Positions 1-7,256 of a DNA stretch of 45,961 nt are shown piece by piece (the stretch's first letter is position 1; each line of letters begins with the position of its first letter). This stretch comes from an uncultured Pelagibacteraceae bacterium. Lineage in GTDB: Bacteria > Pseudomonadota > Alphaproteobacteria > Pelagibacterales > Pelagibacteraceae. The notes beneath the pieces are model-generated. The model was not told the DNA's origin. It saw nothing but the letters and a program-made list of their open reading frames with translations, and searched no databases. The stretch spans positions 1 through 45,961 of the forward strand of contig CACLMO010000003.1 of assembly GCA_902608065.1 (NCBI GenBank), written 5' to 3'. Both the position numbers and the translations under genes were made by a program.

Positions 1-251
1 TAGCTGAATATGGCATAACGCCTTTTCTAAGTATAATGGCTTATATTTCAATAAGTTTGGGTCTAATAAATTTATTTCCAATTCCCATGCTTGATGGAGG
101 GCATTTAATGTTCTACTTGATTGAAAAAATTATAGGCAGACCGTTAAGCCAGAAAACTCAAGAAGGTTTTTTTCGAATCGGTTTGTTTTTGCTGTTTTCT
201 TTAATGTTTTTCGTTACTTTTAATGATTTAAAGGACTTGGGTCTTTTTTAA
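1..251 (+). CDS. rseP: RseP-type site-2 zinc metalloprotease, C-terminal fragment
   Basis: The reading frame is open from base 3 at the window edge, so only the last roughly 83 residues are visible. It contains the family's third conserved motif, NLFPIPMLDGGHL, whose Asp supplies a zinc ligand, followed by a C-terminal membrane segment rich in Phe and Leu. The HExxH active site and the PDZ domain would lie upstream, outside the window. RseP-type proteases cut membrane-embedded substrates such as anti-sigma factors and signal-peptide remnants in the inner membrane. The first ATG in the window (base 36) is internal, not the start, because the frame upstream already matches the family. The next gene on this strand is HU; the usual alphaproteobacterial neighbour bamA is not seen here. 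Confidence 0.9.
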   Translation, partial: AEYGITPFLSIMAYISISLGLINLFPIPMLDGGHLMFYLIEKIIGRPLSQKTQEGFFRIGLFLLFSLMFFVTFNDLKDLGLF

Positions 252-269
252 ATACGTAAAATGTTTAAA

Positions 270-298
270 TTGTTGACTGTTAAAAAAGCTAATAAAAT
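270..298 (+). promoter_or_regulatory. candidate sigma-70 promoter for the HU gene
   Basis: TTGTTG (270-275) and TAAAAT (293-298) are separated by exactly 17 bases in the 167-base gap between rseP and the HU start. The long leader that would result, about 110 bases, contains no recognised riboswitch. This rests on pattern only; AT-rich DNA gives such matches by chance. Confidence 0.3.
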
Positions 299-418
299 CA
301 ACATTTTTAAGCTTTTAAACCACATATAGTGTTGATATCTTTAATATATACTAAAAAATATGTTGATTTTCCTCATATATGTGAGAAGAGTAAAAAAAGT
401 CATAAAAAAGGGGCTAAA

Positions 419-694
419 ATGAACAAAAAACAACTAGTTAGCAAAATATCTTCTTCCATGAATTTAAGCAAAGCTGATGCTGAGCGTACTTTTGATGGAA
501 TAACAGAGATAATTTTGAGCTGCCTAAAAAATGATGAGCAGGTTAAAATTGCTGGTTTTGGAACCTATAAAGTAGCAAAAAGGAAAGCTAGAGTAGGAAG
601 AAATCCTAGAACTGGTGAACAAATACAGATAGCCGCTTCTCAAAAAGTTAAGTTTTTACCAGCTAAAGCTCTTAAGGAGATGTTTAACAAATAA
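419..694 (+). CDS. HU/IHF-family DNA-binding protein
   Basis: A 91-residue nucleoid protein that bends DNA as a dimer. The HU signature is clear: a helical N-terminal half, GFGTY at residues 46-50, and the DNA-binding arm with RNPRTG at 61-66, whose Pro intercalates between base pairs. The open frame extends upstream to 329, but the ATG at 419 is preferred: it is preceded by a GGGG-containing ribosome binding site, and the protein then begins MNKKQLV as HU proteins do. The gene stands alone between a candidate promoter and a strong terminator, as expected for an abundant protein. Whether it is a true HU or one subunit of an IHF-like heterodimer cannot be settled here; the length and sequence fit HU best. 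Confidence 0.93.
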   Translation: MNKKQLVSKISSSMNLSKADAERTFDGITEIILSCLKNDEQVKIAGFGTYKVAKRKARVGRNPRTGEQIQIAASQKVKFLPAKALKEMFNK

Positions 695-700
695 ACCTTA

Positions 701-743
701 AAAAACAGCCTTTATATTAAAATAAATCATAAAGGCTGTTTTT
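701..743. terminator. bidirectional intrinsic terminator between convergent genes
   Basis: A 15-bp perfect inverted repeat (left arm 701-715, right arm 729-743) with a 13-base loop. The GC-rich core AGCC/GGCT is flanked by A and T runs, so it can terminate transcription of the HU gene rightwards and of the glycosyltransferase gene leftwards. It overlaps the stop codon of the latter by two bases. Confidence 0.8.
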
Positions 744-1779
744 ACTTTGGATCCTCATTTTCATCCCAAATTTGCTTCCAATCGAAGTTTGGAGGAATTC
801 CAAATACCGAATTGATATTTGTACAGTGCATTGCTAAGGAAGGAATAGGAGATAAACATATTTCTTCTTCATAAATTTTATGCAGATTTTTTTCAAAAGG
901 TGAATTTTCAATTTTACACATATTCTCAAGTAAATCCCAATGTTTTTCAATTAGTTTTTTACTAATCATAAAAGTTAATAAAGATTCACCTGTAACTCTC
1001 CAATGTCTTTTATTTCCAATATATATTTGAGTATTTTCTATTTTATTATAAAGGAAAGGATAATCTGATGGACAAATTATCAATTCTCTATTGCTTTGGG
1101 ATGAAATTTTTTCGTAAGTTAAAAGCATTTCAATAATTGCTTCATTTTGATGAATATAATCATCCTCTACAAAATAAATTAGATCAGTACTATTTTTTTT
1201 TGCTAGTAAAAAAGATTTATAAATACTAGACATTGTAGATTTCATATTATTTGCAAAGTTCTGATTTGTTTGATTGATCATAACAATTTCATTTTCAAAA
1301 TCTGAAACATTTAGTTTTATAATTTCGTGAGGTATAGTTGAATTAATTAATTTATCTTCAATTAATTTTAAGTGTTCAATACGTGAATTATTGTCAATTA
1401 CATAAATTTTAAATGATATATTTGAAGATTTTTTTTTTGCATAGTTGATGCTTTTAATTAATGAATTTATAGATCTAAATGTATACTCTGATTTTTCTTT
1501 TTCAAAAATCCTTTTTTTTGATTGAGTAACAAGATTTATGTTTGTGCAAGTTTTGATTATTATATCTAAAGATTTAACTGGTCGAGTAATTTTTACCTCT
1601 CCCAAAGGTAAACTAATAGACCTTTTTCCTTGTATACTAAGGTCATCATTTGTCGATTTATTAGAAGTAGGTATATGTAGATTATTTTGATCAATAATTT
1701 CATATCCCAACAATCTGCAAATTTTTACAAAAATTTTCTTTCCGAAACTTTTTTTTATATCATTATTAATTTTTTTCAT
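742..1779 (-). CDS. predicted GT-A-fold glycosyltransferase
   Basis: 345 residues. The middle of the protein has the layout of a nucleotide-sugar glycosyltransferase: a beta strand ending YVIDNNS (126-132), which would bind the nucleotide, and a DxD-like FVEDDYI (203-209), which would hold the metal. The C-terminal half carries Trp/His-rich acceptor-side segments. There is no signal peptide or membrane segment, so it should act in the cytoplasm, probably on a cell-surface glycan. It is the last gene on this strand before the terminator and sits only 8 bases from the HCCA-isomerase-like gene, so the two may be co-transcribed. The donor and acceptor are unknown. The N-terminal 70 residues match nothing I recognise. 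Confidence 0.6.
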   Translation of the reverse strand: MKKINNDIKKSFGKKIFVKICRLLGYEIIDQNNLHIPTSNKSTNDDLSIQGKRSISLPLGEVKITRPVKSLDIIIKTCTNINLVTQSKKRIFEKEKSEYTFRSINSLIKSINYAKKKSSNISFKIYVIDNNSRIEHLKLIEDKLINSTIPHEIIKLNVSDFENEIVMINQTNQNFANNMKSTMSSIYKSFLLAKKNSTDLIYFVEDDYIHQNEAIIEMLLTYEKISSQSNRELIICPSDYPFLYNKIENTQIYIGNKRHWRVTGESLLTFMISKKLIEKHWDLLENMCKIENSPFEKNLHKIYEEEICLSPIPSLAMHCTNINSVFGIPPNFDWKQIWDENEDPK

Positions 1780-1787
1780 ATTTTTAT

Positions 1788-2384
1788 TTATCTTTTGGCT
1801 TCATTAAGAACAAATTCTAAACGATCTTGTCCCCAAAAAACTTTATTATTAATAATAAATGAAGGTAGACCAAAAATACCTTTTTGATAAGCATCATCTG
1901 TCCTATTTTTAAGTTCATCCTTTATTTTTTGATCTTCAGTTTCCATTAAAAATTTTTTTGGATCTGGGGTTAAATTTTTTAGAAATTTTTCAAGTGTAGT
2001 TTTATCGTTTAAGTTTTCCCCATCTTTCCAAATTGCATCAAATATTTTATCAACAAAAATTTGTTCAAGGCCTTTTTTTTTAGCTATTAAAGAACACCGC
2101 ATTAAAGTTAAAGATATTATTGGAAAATAGCTATTAAATTTAAATTCAGTTTTATATTTTTCCGCCCATAGTTTGCAATCCTTAATCATATACTTACCTT
2201 TAATTGGTATATCTATAAGTGGTTTTAGACCTGAAAGTTTTAATAAAGCTCCAAGCAATACTGGCATGTATTGAATTTTAATTGAATTTTCTTTTTCAAT
2301 TTTTCTAATTTCTTTGTGTGCTAAAAAAGTATAAGGACTGGCAAAATCAAAATAAAATTCAAATGGTTTAATCATGAAATCCAA
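1788..2384 (-). CDS. 2-hydroxychromene-2-carboxylate isomerase / kappa-GST family protein (DsbA fold)
   Basis: 198 residues with a thioredoxin-like fold. The N-terminus reads FYFDFASPY (about 10-18), where the Ser-Pro-Tyr replaces the CxxC of DsbA. This is the hallmark of HCCA isomerases and kappa-class glutathione transferases, in which the Ser activates glutathione. Near the C-terminus GIFGLPSFIINNKVFWGQDR matches the family's cis-Pro and substrate segment. In naphthalene degraders the enzyme isomerises a ring-cleavage product; no other aromatic-degradation gene is present here, so a general glutathione-dependent role is likelier. Its start overlaps the end of the ABA4-like gene by 17 bases, implying translational coupling. 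An ATG three codons downstream (M4) is an alternative start. Confidence 0.85.
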   Translation of the reverse strand: MDFMIKPFEFYFDFASPYTFLAHKEIRKIEKENSIKIQYMPVLLGALLKLSGLKPLIDIPIKGKYMIKDCKLWAEKYKTEFKFNSYFPIISLTLMRCSLIAKKKGLEQIFVDKIFDAIWKDGENLNDKTTLEKFLKNLTPDPKKFLMETEDQKIKDELKNRTDDAYQKGIFGLPSFIINNKVFWGQDRLEFVLNEAKR

Positions 2385-2841
2385 GTCTTTTAGCGTAGAA
2401 GATTCTAATAACCCAGTATAATACTAATCCACCTGGCCCAGTGAAATAAATTAAGATTAATGGAATAAAAATGAAACTTCGTGACATGTTATATTTCAAA
2501 GCATCTCTAGATACCCAGGATCCTAAAAAAAGATTTAAAGCTAAAAAATGCAACCAAAAGACTAATAAAAAACTTTCCATAGCAAATATTGTGTAGAGAT
2601 TGTCTAAACTTAAGTATAATTTAAAAATATCAAACATTGGTTCATCCAGCAAAATTGCTTGATAAATAACATAGAAGTAAGCTGTAGATAATATTAATGG
2701 TATAATAATAGAATTGACGAATATTTGCGATATTCTTGAATTGGGAATAAGTATTATCATTAGCCAAAATGGAATAATTCCCAGATTAGTGTATAGGTAA
2801 ATATTCTCAAAAGTTAAATAATGTTGAAATTGAGATAACAT
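2368..2841 (-). CDS. ABA4-like integral membrane protein (DUF4281)
   Basis: 157 residues with about four hydrophobic segments and the motifs of the ABA4-like family: LDEPMFDIF followed by LSLDNLYTIFAMES in the middle, WLHFLALNLFLGSW in the third segment, and FTGPGGLVLYW in the last. The plant founder, ABA4, is needed for neoxanthin formation in plastids; the bacterial members have no assigned reaction. It is the first gene of a leftward run with the HCCA-isomerase-like and glycosyltransferase genes. It diverges from recX, leaving only 36 bases for promoters of both. Confidence 0.8.
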   Translation of the reverse strand: MLSQFQHYLTFENIYLYTNLGIIPFWLMIILIPNSRISQIFVNSIIIPLILSTAYFYVIYQAILLDEPMFDIFKLYLSLDNLYTIFAMESFLLVFWLHFLALNLFLGSWVSRDALKYNMSRSFIFIPLILIYFTGPGGLVLYWVIRIFYAKRLGFHD

Positions 2842-2877
2842 AATAAGTTTAAATTTGTAATATAGTATATAAAAACA

Positions 2878-3438
2878 GTGAATCCTATTAAAAATAAGAA
2901 AAATCTAGAGGCTACTGTAGAAGAAATTAGAAAATTTGCGTATACATACCTTGAAAAATACAGCCCTTCAAAACAACAACTAAAAACTTATTTATTTAAA
3001 AAATTACTGAAAAAAAGTGAAAAAATATATAATAAAAAAGAAATATTTAATTTAATAGATATAGTAATTGGTTCTTTATTAGATCAAAAACTAATCAGTG
3101 ATAAAATTTATTCAGATGCAAAATCAAAAGCTTTTTTAAAAAGAGGATATTCTTTAAATAAAATAAGATATAATCTTATAAAAAGAGGAATAAACGAAAA
3201 ATATATAAAAGCTAGTATTTCAAAAATTAAAGAAAATGAAGCAGATCCTGATTTTTTTTCTGCCATTAAAATTTGTAAGCGTAGAAGAATTGGAGCAAGT
3301 AGAGAAGAAAATAATAGGCCTTTGTTTTATAAAAAAGATATTGCTATTTTGGCAAGATCAGGTTTTAGCTACGAAATATCAAAAAAAGTTCTCGATTTAC
3401 CAAAAGATGAGTTTAAAAAATTTTGTAAATTAATGTAA
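2878..3438 (+). CDS. recX: RecX family regulatory protein
   Basis: 186 residues, strongly basic and helical. RecX proteins are made of three-helix repeats that bind in the groove of RecA filaments and limit recombinase activity. The family patterns are visible: YTYLEKYSPSKQQLKTYLFKK near the N-terminus (a split pair of helices), LIDQKLISDKIY-like text in the middle (VIGSLLDQKLISDKIYSDAK), and RGYSLNKIRYNLIKRGI, the typical 'G.s..rI...L..kGI' repeat. The start codon is GTG, immediately downstream of an A-rich leader. It is not adjacent to recA here. The C-terminal 40 residues, after IKICKRRRIG, look like the third repeat. Confidence 0.8.
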   Translation: MNPIKNKKNLEATVEEIRKFAYTYLEKYSPSKQQLKTYLFKKLLKKSEKIYNKKEIFNLIDIVIGSLLDQKLISDKIYSDAKSKAFLKRGYSLNKIRYNLIKRGINEKYIKASISKIKENEADPDFFSAIKICKRRRIGASREENNRPLFYKKDIAILARSGFSYEISKKVLDLPKDEFKKFCKLM

Positions 3439-3564
3439 ATTATTTTTTTTTTCGTTTTTTACCAAATAATCCAATTTTTTTTTCAAAGATTTTTTTACCA
3501 TTAGAAAAAACAAAATACCAAAAATTGCTACACTTGTGACTATAAATAATATCTTAAACAACAT
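3430..3564 (-). CDS. possible 44-aa single-pass membrane protein
   Basis: An ATG at 3564 opens a 44-codon frame encoding a hydrophobic N-terminal segment (residues 2-22) followed by a Lys-rich tail that ends at a stop inside the recX end (9-base overlap). In the +1 frame after the run of nine A's the tail would read KIGLFGKKRKKK, which looks more protein-like, so the run may hide a one-base error or a frameshift. There is no clear ribosome binding site. This is reported as possible only; it fills the 161-base gap between recX and the lipoprotein gene. Confidence 0.3.
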   Translation of the reverse strand: MLFKILFIVTSVAIFGILFFLMVKKSLKKKLDYLVKNEKKNNLH

Positions 3565-3599
3565 TAAATTTTAAGTAAATTTTATTATTAATTTTCTAA

Positions 3600-3887
3600 T
3601 TATTTAGGAAGATTAGGATTTGAATTTAAATTAATTTTTTTATCAATTTTTTTCGGTAGATAAGTTTGTTGTAATATATCCTTGCTTATCGCATCAAAAG
3701 CGTGTTCAGAAATAGTTTTTCCTGTTTTCTTTTTCACTATAAAATTAGCTCCGGAAGAGACTCCAGATTGTATCAATGAAGCCGTGCTGAACCCAGATGT
3801 TGCTGGCCCAACCAAAGCCATTGGTGCCATAAAACAACCAGAAAGTAATACACCTATCGTTGTTAATAAAAACAACCTTTTTATCAT
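3600..3887 (-). CDS. small lipoprotein
   Basis: 95 residues with a classic lipoprotein signal peptide: MIKR, a hydrophobic core, then the lipobox LSGC with the modified Cys at residue 18. The mature part is short, begins with an Ala/Gly/Ser-rich stretch (GPATSGFSTASLIQSGVSSG) and continues with a Lys-rich stretch (FIVKKKTGKTISEHAFD). The residue after Cys is Phe, not Asp, so no inner-membrane retention signal is evident. A strong ribosome binding site (GAGGGG) precedes the ATG. Function unknown; the Ala/Gly/Ser segment could insert into or lie on a membrane. Confidence 0.8.
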   Translation of the reverse strand: MIKRLFLLTTIGVLLSGCFMAPMALVGPATSGFSTASLIQSGVSSGANFIVKKKTGKTISEHAFDAISKDILQQTYLPKKIDKKINLNSNPNLPK

Positions 3888-3989
3888 CGAATCCCCTCAA
3901 TAGTTTCTTACATTCTATATTTTTTTATCACTTAACAAAAGCGAAGATTACAAAGTTAATAATTATTTTATGCAACTCAAGGTAGAAAT

Positions 3990-4766
3990 TTACTTTTCTA
4001 ATTTAGGTGATCTTTTGGCTAGTATAGGTAGATTTTTATAGTCTTCTTTACCATATAAAATTTTTTTTTCATTATGGTCTGTTACAGATCCTCCAGCATG
4101 TTCAAGAATAGCGTGTCCTGCGGCGATATCCCATTCAAATGCTCTAGCTTTAGCAGCATATATATCCGCTTCGCCTGCAGCTAAAGTACAAAATTTAAGT
4201 GAACTTGACATTTTAATTACTTTTGAAACTTTATGCTTCTTATAAATGTTTAAAATTTCATCTGGCGTTTCATTTGAGTTTGCTAATCCGATTATTTCAT
4301 TTATATTTTTTTTACTACAATTTAAAATCGTTTTTTTTCCACCATTAATTTCAAAAGCACAATTTTTACCGTAAGAAAAAAACAGTCTATCCTTTGCGGG
4401 AGCATAAACTACACCAATAGCAAGATTGAAATTTATTATCAGGGCAGCATTTAAAGTATATTCGCCCCCCTTTTTTATATAGTCTTTAGTTCCATCTATT
4501 GGATCAATTAACCAAAAAGTAGCATTTTTACTAATGTTTTCTAAATTAACCCTTTCTTCAGAGATAATAGGTATATCAGCGGTTAAGTTTTTAATTTTAT
4601 TTGTTAATATTCGATCAACCTCTAAATCACCGTCAGTCACAGGAGATTTATCAGCTTTAATTGTAATTTTCACACCTCTCTCGCTAATTTTTTTAGCAAT
4701 ATTTCCTGCCTCAAGAAATGTATCTATTAAAGCTTCAGTAATTTTTTTCAAATCTAAGTTATTCAA
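3990..4766 (-). CDS. cysQ: 3'(2'),5'-bisphosphate nucleotidase CysQ, inositol monophosphatase family
   Basis: 258 residues. It hydrolyses 3'-phosphoadenosine 5'-phosphate (PAP) to AMP. The metal-binding residues of the family are present: E70-E71 in IISEER, DPIDGT at 88-93, and WD at 212-213 near the C-terminus. YIKKGGEYT after the DPIDGT motif is typical of CysQ rather than of inositol phosphatases. The start appears to be TTG at 4766, since no ATG fits the conserved N-terminus; it lies inside the end of the DUF3553 gene (8-base overlap), so the two are translationally coupled. Because no PAPS reductase is in the window, the PAP source here is not shown; holo-ACP synthesis also releases PAP. 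Confidence 0.9.
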   Translation of the reverse strand: MNNLDLKKITEALIDTFLEAGNIAKKISERGVKITIKADKSPVTDGDLEVDRILTNKIKNLTADIPIISEERVNLENISKNATFWLIDPIDGTKDYIKKGGEYTLNAALIINFNLAIGVVYAPAKDRLFFSYGKNCAFEINGGKKTILNCSKKNINEIIGLANSNETPDEILNIYKKHKVSKVIKMSSSLKFCTLAAGEADIYAAKARAFEWDIAAGHAILEHAGGSVTDHNEKKILYGKEDYKNLPILAKRSPKLEK

Positions 4767-4935
4767 TTTTTTTTATTTTTTCTAAAATAATTTTATCACT
4801 ATTTATAACTTTTTTTCCAACATTTTCAAAATTAACAGTTATCTTATTCTTAATTATTGACTGTATTTGTCCTATTCCCCAATCTTCACTTTTTGGGTTT
4901 ATTACGTAATCTCCAGGCTCAAAGTTTAAAAACAT
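4759..4935 (-). CDS. DUF3553 small protein
   Basis: 58 residues, found by reading the minus strand upstream of cysQ. The N-terminal motif FEPGDYVINPKSEDWGIGQI matches the DUF3553 pattern 'pG..V.hP...dWG.GqVqs', which resembles the small beta-barrel of CarD/UvrD-type C-terminal domains. The rest, KITVNFENVGKKVI, completes the barrel. These proteins occur alone or at the ends of helicases and may bind a protein or nucleic acid partner. It begins at an ATG 46 bases from the divergent mnmA start, and its end overlaps the cysQ start. Confidence 0.75.
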   Translation of the reverse strand: MFLNFEPGDYVINPKSEDWGIGQIQSIIKNKITVNFENVGKKVINSDKIILEKIKKIE

Positions 4936-4981
4936 TTATGGAAAAGTATAATTTTATGTATTAGAACATATACATTATTAA

Positions 4982-6130
4982 ATGAATGTTAAACAAAAAT
5001 TAAATTCTCTGGGAATTGATAAACCACCTAAAGAAACAAAAGTAGTGGTAGCTATGTCTGGTGGGGTTGATTCTTCCACTGTAGCAGGTCTTATGAAAAG
5101 CGAAGGTTATAATGTGGTTGGAATAACTTTAAAGCTTTACAATGATACAAAAACGCCCAAGGGAAAAAGACAATGTTGTGCTGGACAAGATATTTTAGAT
5201 GCAAAAAGAGTTTCACAACAACTTAATATAGAACATAAAATTTTATATTATCAAAAAAAATTTAAAAAGGATGTAATAGATTCTTTTATTAAAAGTTATA
5301 TGTCTGGAGAAACACCTATACCTTGTGTTCAATGTAATCAAACAGTAAAATTTAGAGATTTGTATTCTTACTCTAAAGAAATGAAAGCAGATACTTTAGT
5401 CACCGGACATTATGTAAACAGGATTCAAAAAAAAGGAAATGCAGAAATGTATAGAGCGGTTGATTTAACGAGAGATCAAAGCTATTTTCTTTTTAGCACA
5501 ACTCAAGAACAATTAAATTTTCTAAGGTTTCCCTTAGGTAGAATGAAAAAAGAAGATACGCGAAAAATTGCTTCAAAACTTAAGTTAAATGTAGCAGATA
5601 AACCTGATAGTCAAGATATATGTTTTGTTCCAAACGGAGATTATGCATCAGTAATTAACAAATATAAACCTCAATCTTTTAAAAAAGGAAAAATATTAGA
5701 TATAGAAGGGAATATAGTTGGAGATCACGATGGAATAATCAATTTTACAATTGGACAAAGAAAGGGAATTAAAGTAGCGCATAAAGAACCTCTTTATGTG
5801 GTAAGTATAAACGCAGAAAAAAATGAGATAATTGTCGGAAGCAAAAAAAATTTAGCGATTAAAAAAATTTATTTAAAAAATTTAAATTTTTTAAGTGATA
5901 TTGAATCTTATAATAAAAAATTATTTATTAAAGTAAGATCAACTGGGAAATTGATAAAGGCTACTGTAAATTTAAAAAATACTAATGCAGAAGTAGATTT
6001 ACAAGAAATAGAAACAGGTATATCACCAGGACAAGCGTGCGTTTTTTATTCCAAAAATAAATATGGAGATAAAGTATTAGGCGGAGGGTGGATAGATAAA
6101 ACATTGAATAATTTTTATCCACATAATTAA
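4982..6130 (+). CDS. mnmA: tRNA-specific 2-thiouridylase MnmA
   Basis: 382 residues. MnmA adenylates and thiolates U34 of the Lys, Glu and Gln tRNAs in the cytoplasm. The PP-loop SGGVDSS lies at 26-32. The catalytic Cys pair is present: C115 in PCVQCN and C214 in [12 protein letters not shown] (141-144) and RDQSYFLF match the tRNA- and ATP-binding parts. The C-terminal beta-barrel runs through GQRKGI and ends in VLGGGWI, as is usual. Length is normal for the family. It is transcribed alone, divergent from DUF3553-cysQ, and is followed by the GC-rich candidate RNA gene. Confidence 0.96.
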   Translation: MNVKQKLNSLGIDKPPKETKVVVAMSGGVDSSTVAGLMKSEGYNVVGITLKLYNDTKTPKGKRQCCAGQDILDAKRVSQQLNIEHKILYYQKKFKKDVIDSFIKSYMSGETPIPCVQCNQTVKFRDLYSYSKEMKADTLVTGHYVNRIQKKGNAEMYRAVDLTRDQSYFLFSTTQEQLNFLRFPLGRMKKEDTRKIASKLKLNVADKPDSQDICFVPNGDYASVINKYKPQSFKKGKILDIEGNIVGDHDGIINFTIGQRKGIKVAHKEPLYVVSINAEKNEIIVGSKKNLAIKKIYLKNLNFLSDIESYNKKLFIKVRSTGKLIKATVNLKNTNAEVDLQEIETGISPGQACVFYSKNKYGDKVLGGGWIDKTLNNFYPHN

Positions 6131-6207
6131 CAACTATAATTTGAAAAAAATAAAACAACTAAATAGTGATTTCAATTTATTTCTAATAGTGATTAAATAC
6201 ATATGAC

Positions 6208-6393
6208 TTAAGAGGCAACTCTTAACTGGCCAGCTAGGTAAAAGCCGAGAGGTTCAAGATTAGCGGGCAGAAAACCCTGCAGAGTAGCGCTTAACATAGT
6301 AGGGTGGCAGGCTTGGCGGTAGCGCATTCAACGACGAGCCAAAACTTTCGTTCATACACCTTCGGGTGTGTGAACTGGGAGTTGTCTTTTTTT
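6208..6393 (+). ncRNA. candidate structured non-coding RNA, about 185 nt, identity unknown
   Basis: A sharply GC-rich island between mnmA and a convergent gene. Visible helices on the plus strand: a closing stem pairing 6214-6221 (GGCAACTC) with 6379-6386 (GAGTTGTC), directly followed by seven T's (6387-6393) as in an intrinsic terminator; a 10-bp hairpin 6351-6360/6365-6374 capped by TTCG; and a 6-bp stem GGCTTG/CGAGCC around 6310-6340. The 5' end can instead fold on itself as TTAAGAG-GCAA-CTCTTAA (6208-6225), which excludes the closing stem. A weak -10-like TAAATA lies at 6194-6199. Size and closing stem would suit 6S RNA, but I see no diagnostic 6S, SRP, RNase P or tmRNA motif. The last 42 bases overlap the end of the convergent membrane protein gene. 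Confidence 0.6.
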
Positions 6394-7080
6394 CCATAAT
6401 AGAAAAGTTAAATAATAAAAAGAAACTACTCCAAGAAAATAGTTCCATTCGAGTGCGTGCTTGAAATGAGTATATTCTGAGGAATTCAAAATAGGACTAA
6501 CTAAAATTGCTGTGATTATTAAAATAGACACTAATATCATCTTCACAAAGAGAATTTTATCATTAATAAAGTCTATTATTTTATTTTTTGCCTTATAAAT
6601 GGTGATAACTAATAAAGTTTGTGCAATTATTTCAAAAATAATAAATCCCAAAAGCATAATTCTTCTAAAAAGCTTGTAAAAATCATTTTCAAAAACGACT
6701 CCTAAAAATATTGAATGTAAAATTAAAAAAATTGCTGAACCAATTCCAAAAAATAAAAAAAATTTATTTTTTTGATCTTTATTTATTTCTTTGAAAAATT
6801 TGTTATTGTAGATCCAGTATTTAATCAACAAAATAGCCGTTATGATCATACTTGGTTTAAATATTAAATATGCGGGGTAAGTTCTTGCTGATCTACTTAT
6901 AGACACACCTCCATCAATATAGGGTATTGTAAAACCCGATCTTCCTATTGGATCGACAAAAAATATTGTATTATCAAGAAATTCAGAGTTTACAGCAATC
7001 AATAAACAAGAGTTGATTGCAATAATGGGTAACAAAAAAATCCAAATGCTAGTCTTTCTAATTTGATTTATGTTTTCCAC
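6352..7080 (-). CDS. six-helix membrane protein, possibly Frag1/DRAM/Sfk1-like
   Basis: 242 residues with about six hydrophobic segments separated by short Lys/Asn-rich loops. The first loop contains GRSGFTIPYIDGGVSISRSA, whose 'PYI' and following Arg recall the Frag1/DRAM/Sfk1 family, and a later segment has RRIMLLGFIIFEIIAQ. The match is by eye and loose. The last dozen codons (RQLPVHTPEGV) are read through the TTCG hairpin and terminator of the opposite-strand RNA candidate, so the true C-terminus may be an accident of that overlap. It lies 8 bases after the 27-aa basic protein gene and is probably co-transcribed with it. Confidence 0.6.
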   Translation of the reverse strand: MENINQIRKTSIWIFLLPIIAINSCLLIAVNSEFLDNTIFFVDPIGRSGFTIPYIDGGVSISRSARTYPAYLIFKPSMIITAILLIKYWIYNNKFFKEINKDQKNKFFLFFGIGSAIFLILHSIFLGVVFENDFYKLFRRIMLLGFIIFEIIAQTLLVITIYKAKNKIIDFINDKILFVKMILVSILIITAILVSPILNSSEYTHFKHALEWNYFLGVVSFYYLTFLLWKKRQLPVHTPEGV

Positions 7081-7088
7081 TTCAAAGC

Positions 7089-7172
7089 TTATTTTCTTTT
7101 ATTTCTTTTACGAGCTCTTCTTTTTTTAGAGCCCATTTTTCTACGGCCTCTATGTTTTTTAGGATATCCCAT
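7089..7172 (-). CDS. 27-aa highly basic protein, possible ribosome-associated peptide
   Basis: MGYPKKHRGRRKMGSKKRRA plus a basic tail of seven residues, KRNKRK preceded by R. About two thirds of the residues are Lys or Arg and there is no acidic residue. The ATG at 7172 has a perfect GGAGG ribosome binding site seven bases upstream, which argues strongly that it is translated. An in-frame ATG (MEVINMGYP) overlaps that site and is unlikely. The RRKMGSKKRR core resembles the AURKAIP1/COX24-type basic peptides found on mycobacterial and mitochondrial small ribosomal subunits (bS22/mS38), but the resemblance is short and composition-driven. It starts a two-gene unit with the membrane protein and diverges from the PLP-enzyme gene. 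Confidence 0.7.
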   Translation of the reverse strand: MGYPKKHRGRRKMGSKKRRARKRNKRK

Positions 7173-7256
7173 ATTTATAACCTCCATGTTTAATTATATT
7201 ATAATTGACCTTATTCGGTGGATATAGCATTCTCCTATTTTGTTATCAAATATTTT

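Noticed and set aside
329..418. Upstream extension of the HU gene
   Set aside because: The extra 30 codons match nothing in HU proteins, and the ATG at 419 has the ribosome binding site.
6208..6393. The GC-rich block as tmRNA, SRP RNA or RNase P RNA
   Set aside because: No proteolysis tag ending in Ala-Ala-stop, no GGAAGCAGCC-type SRP loop and no RNase P core sequences; kept as unassigned RNA.
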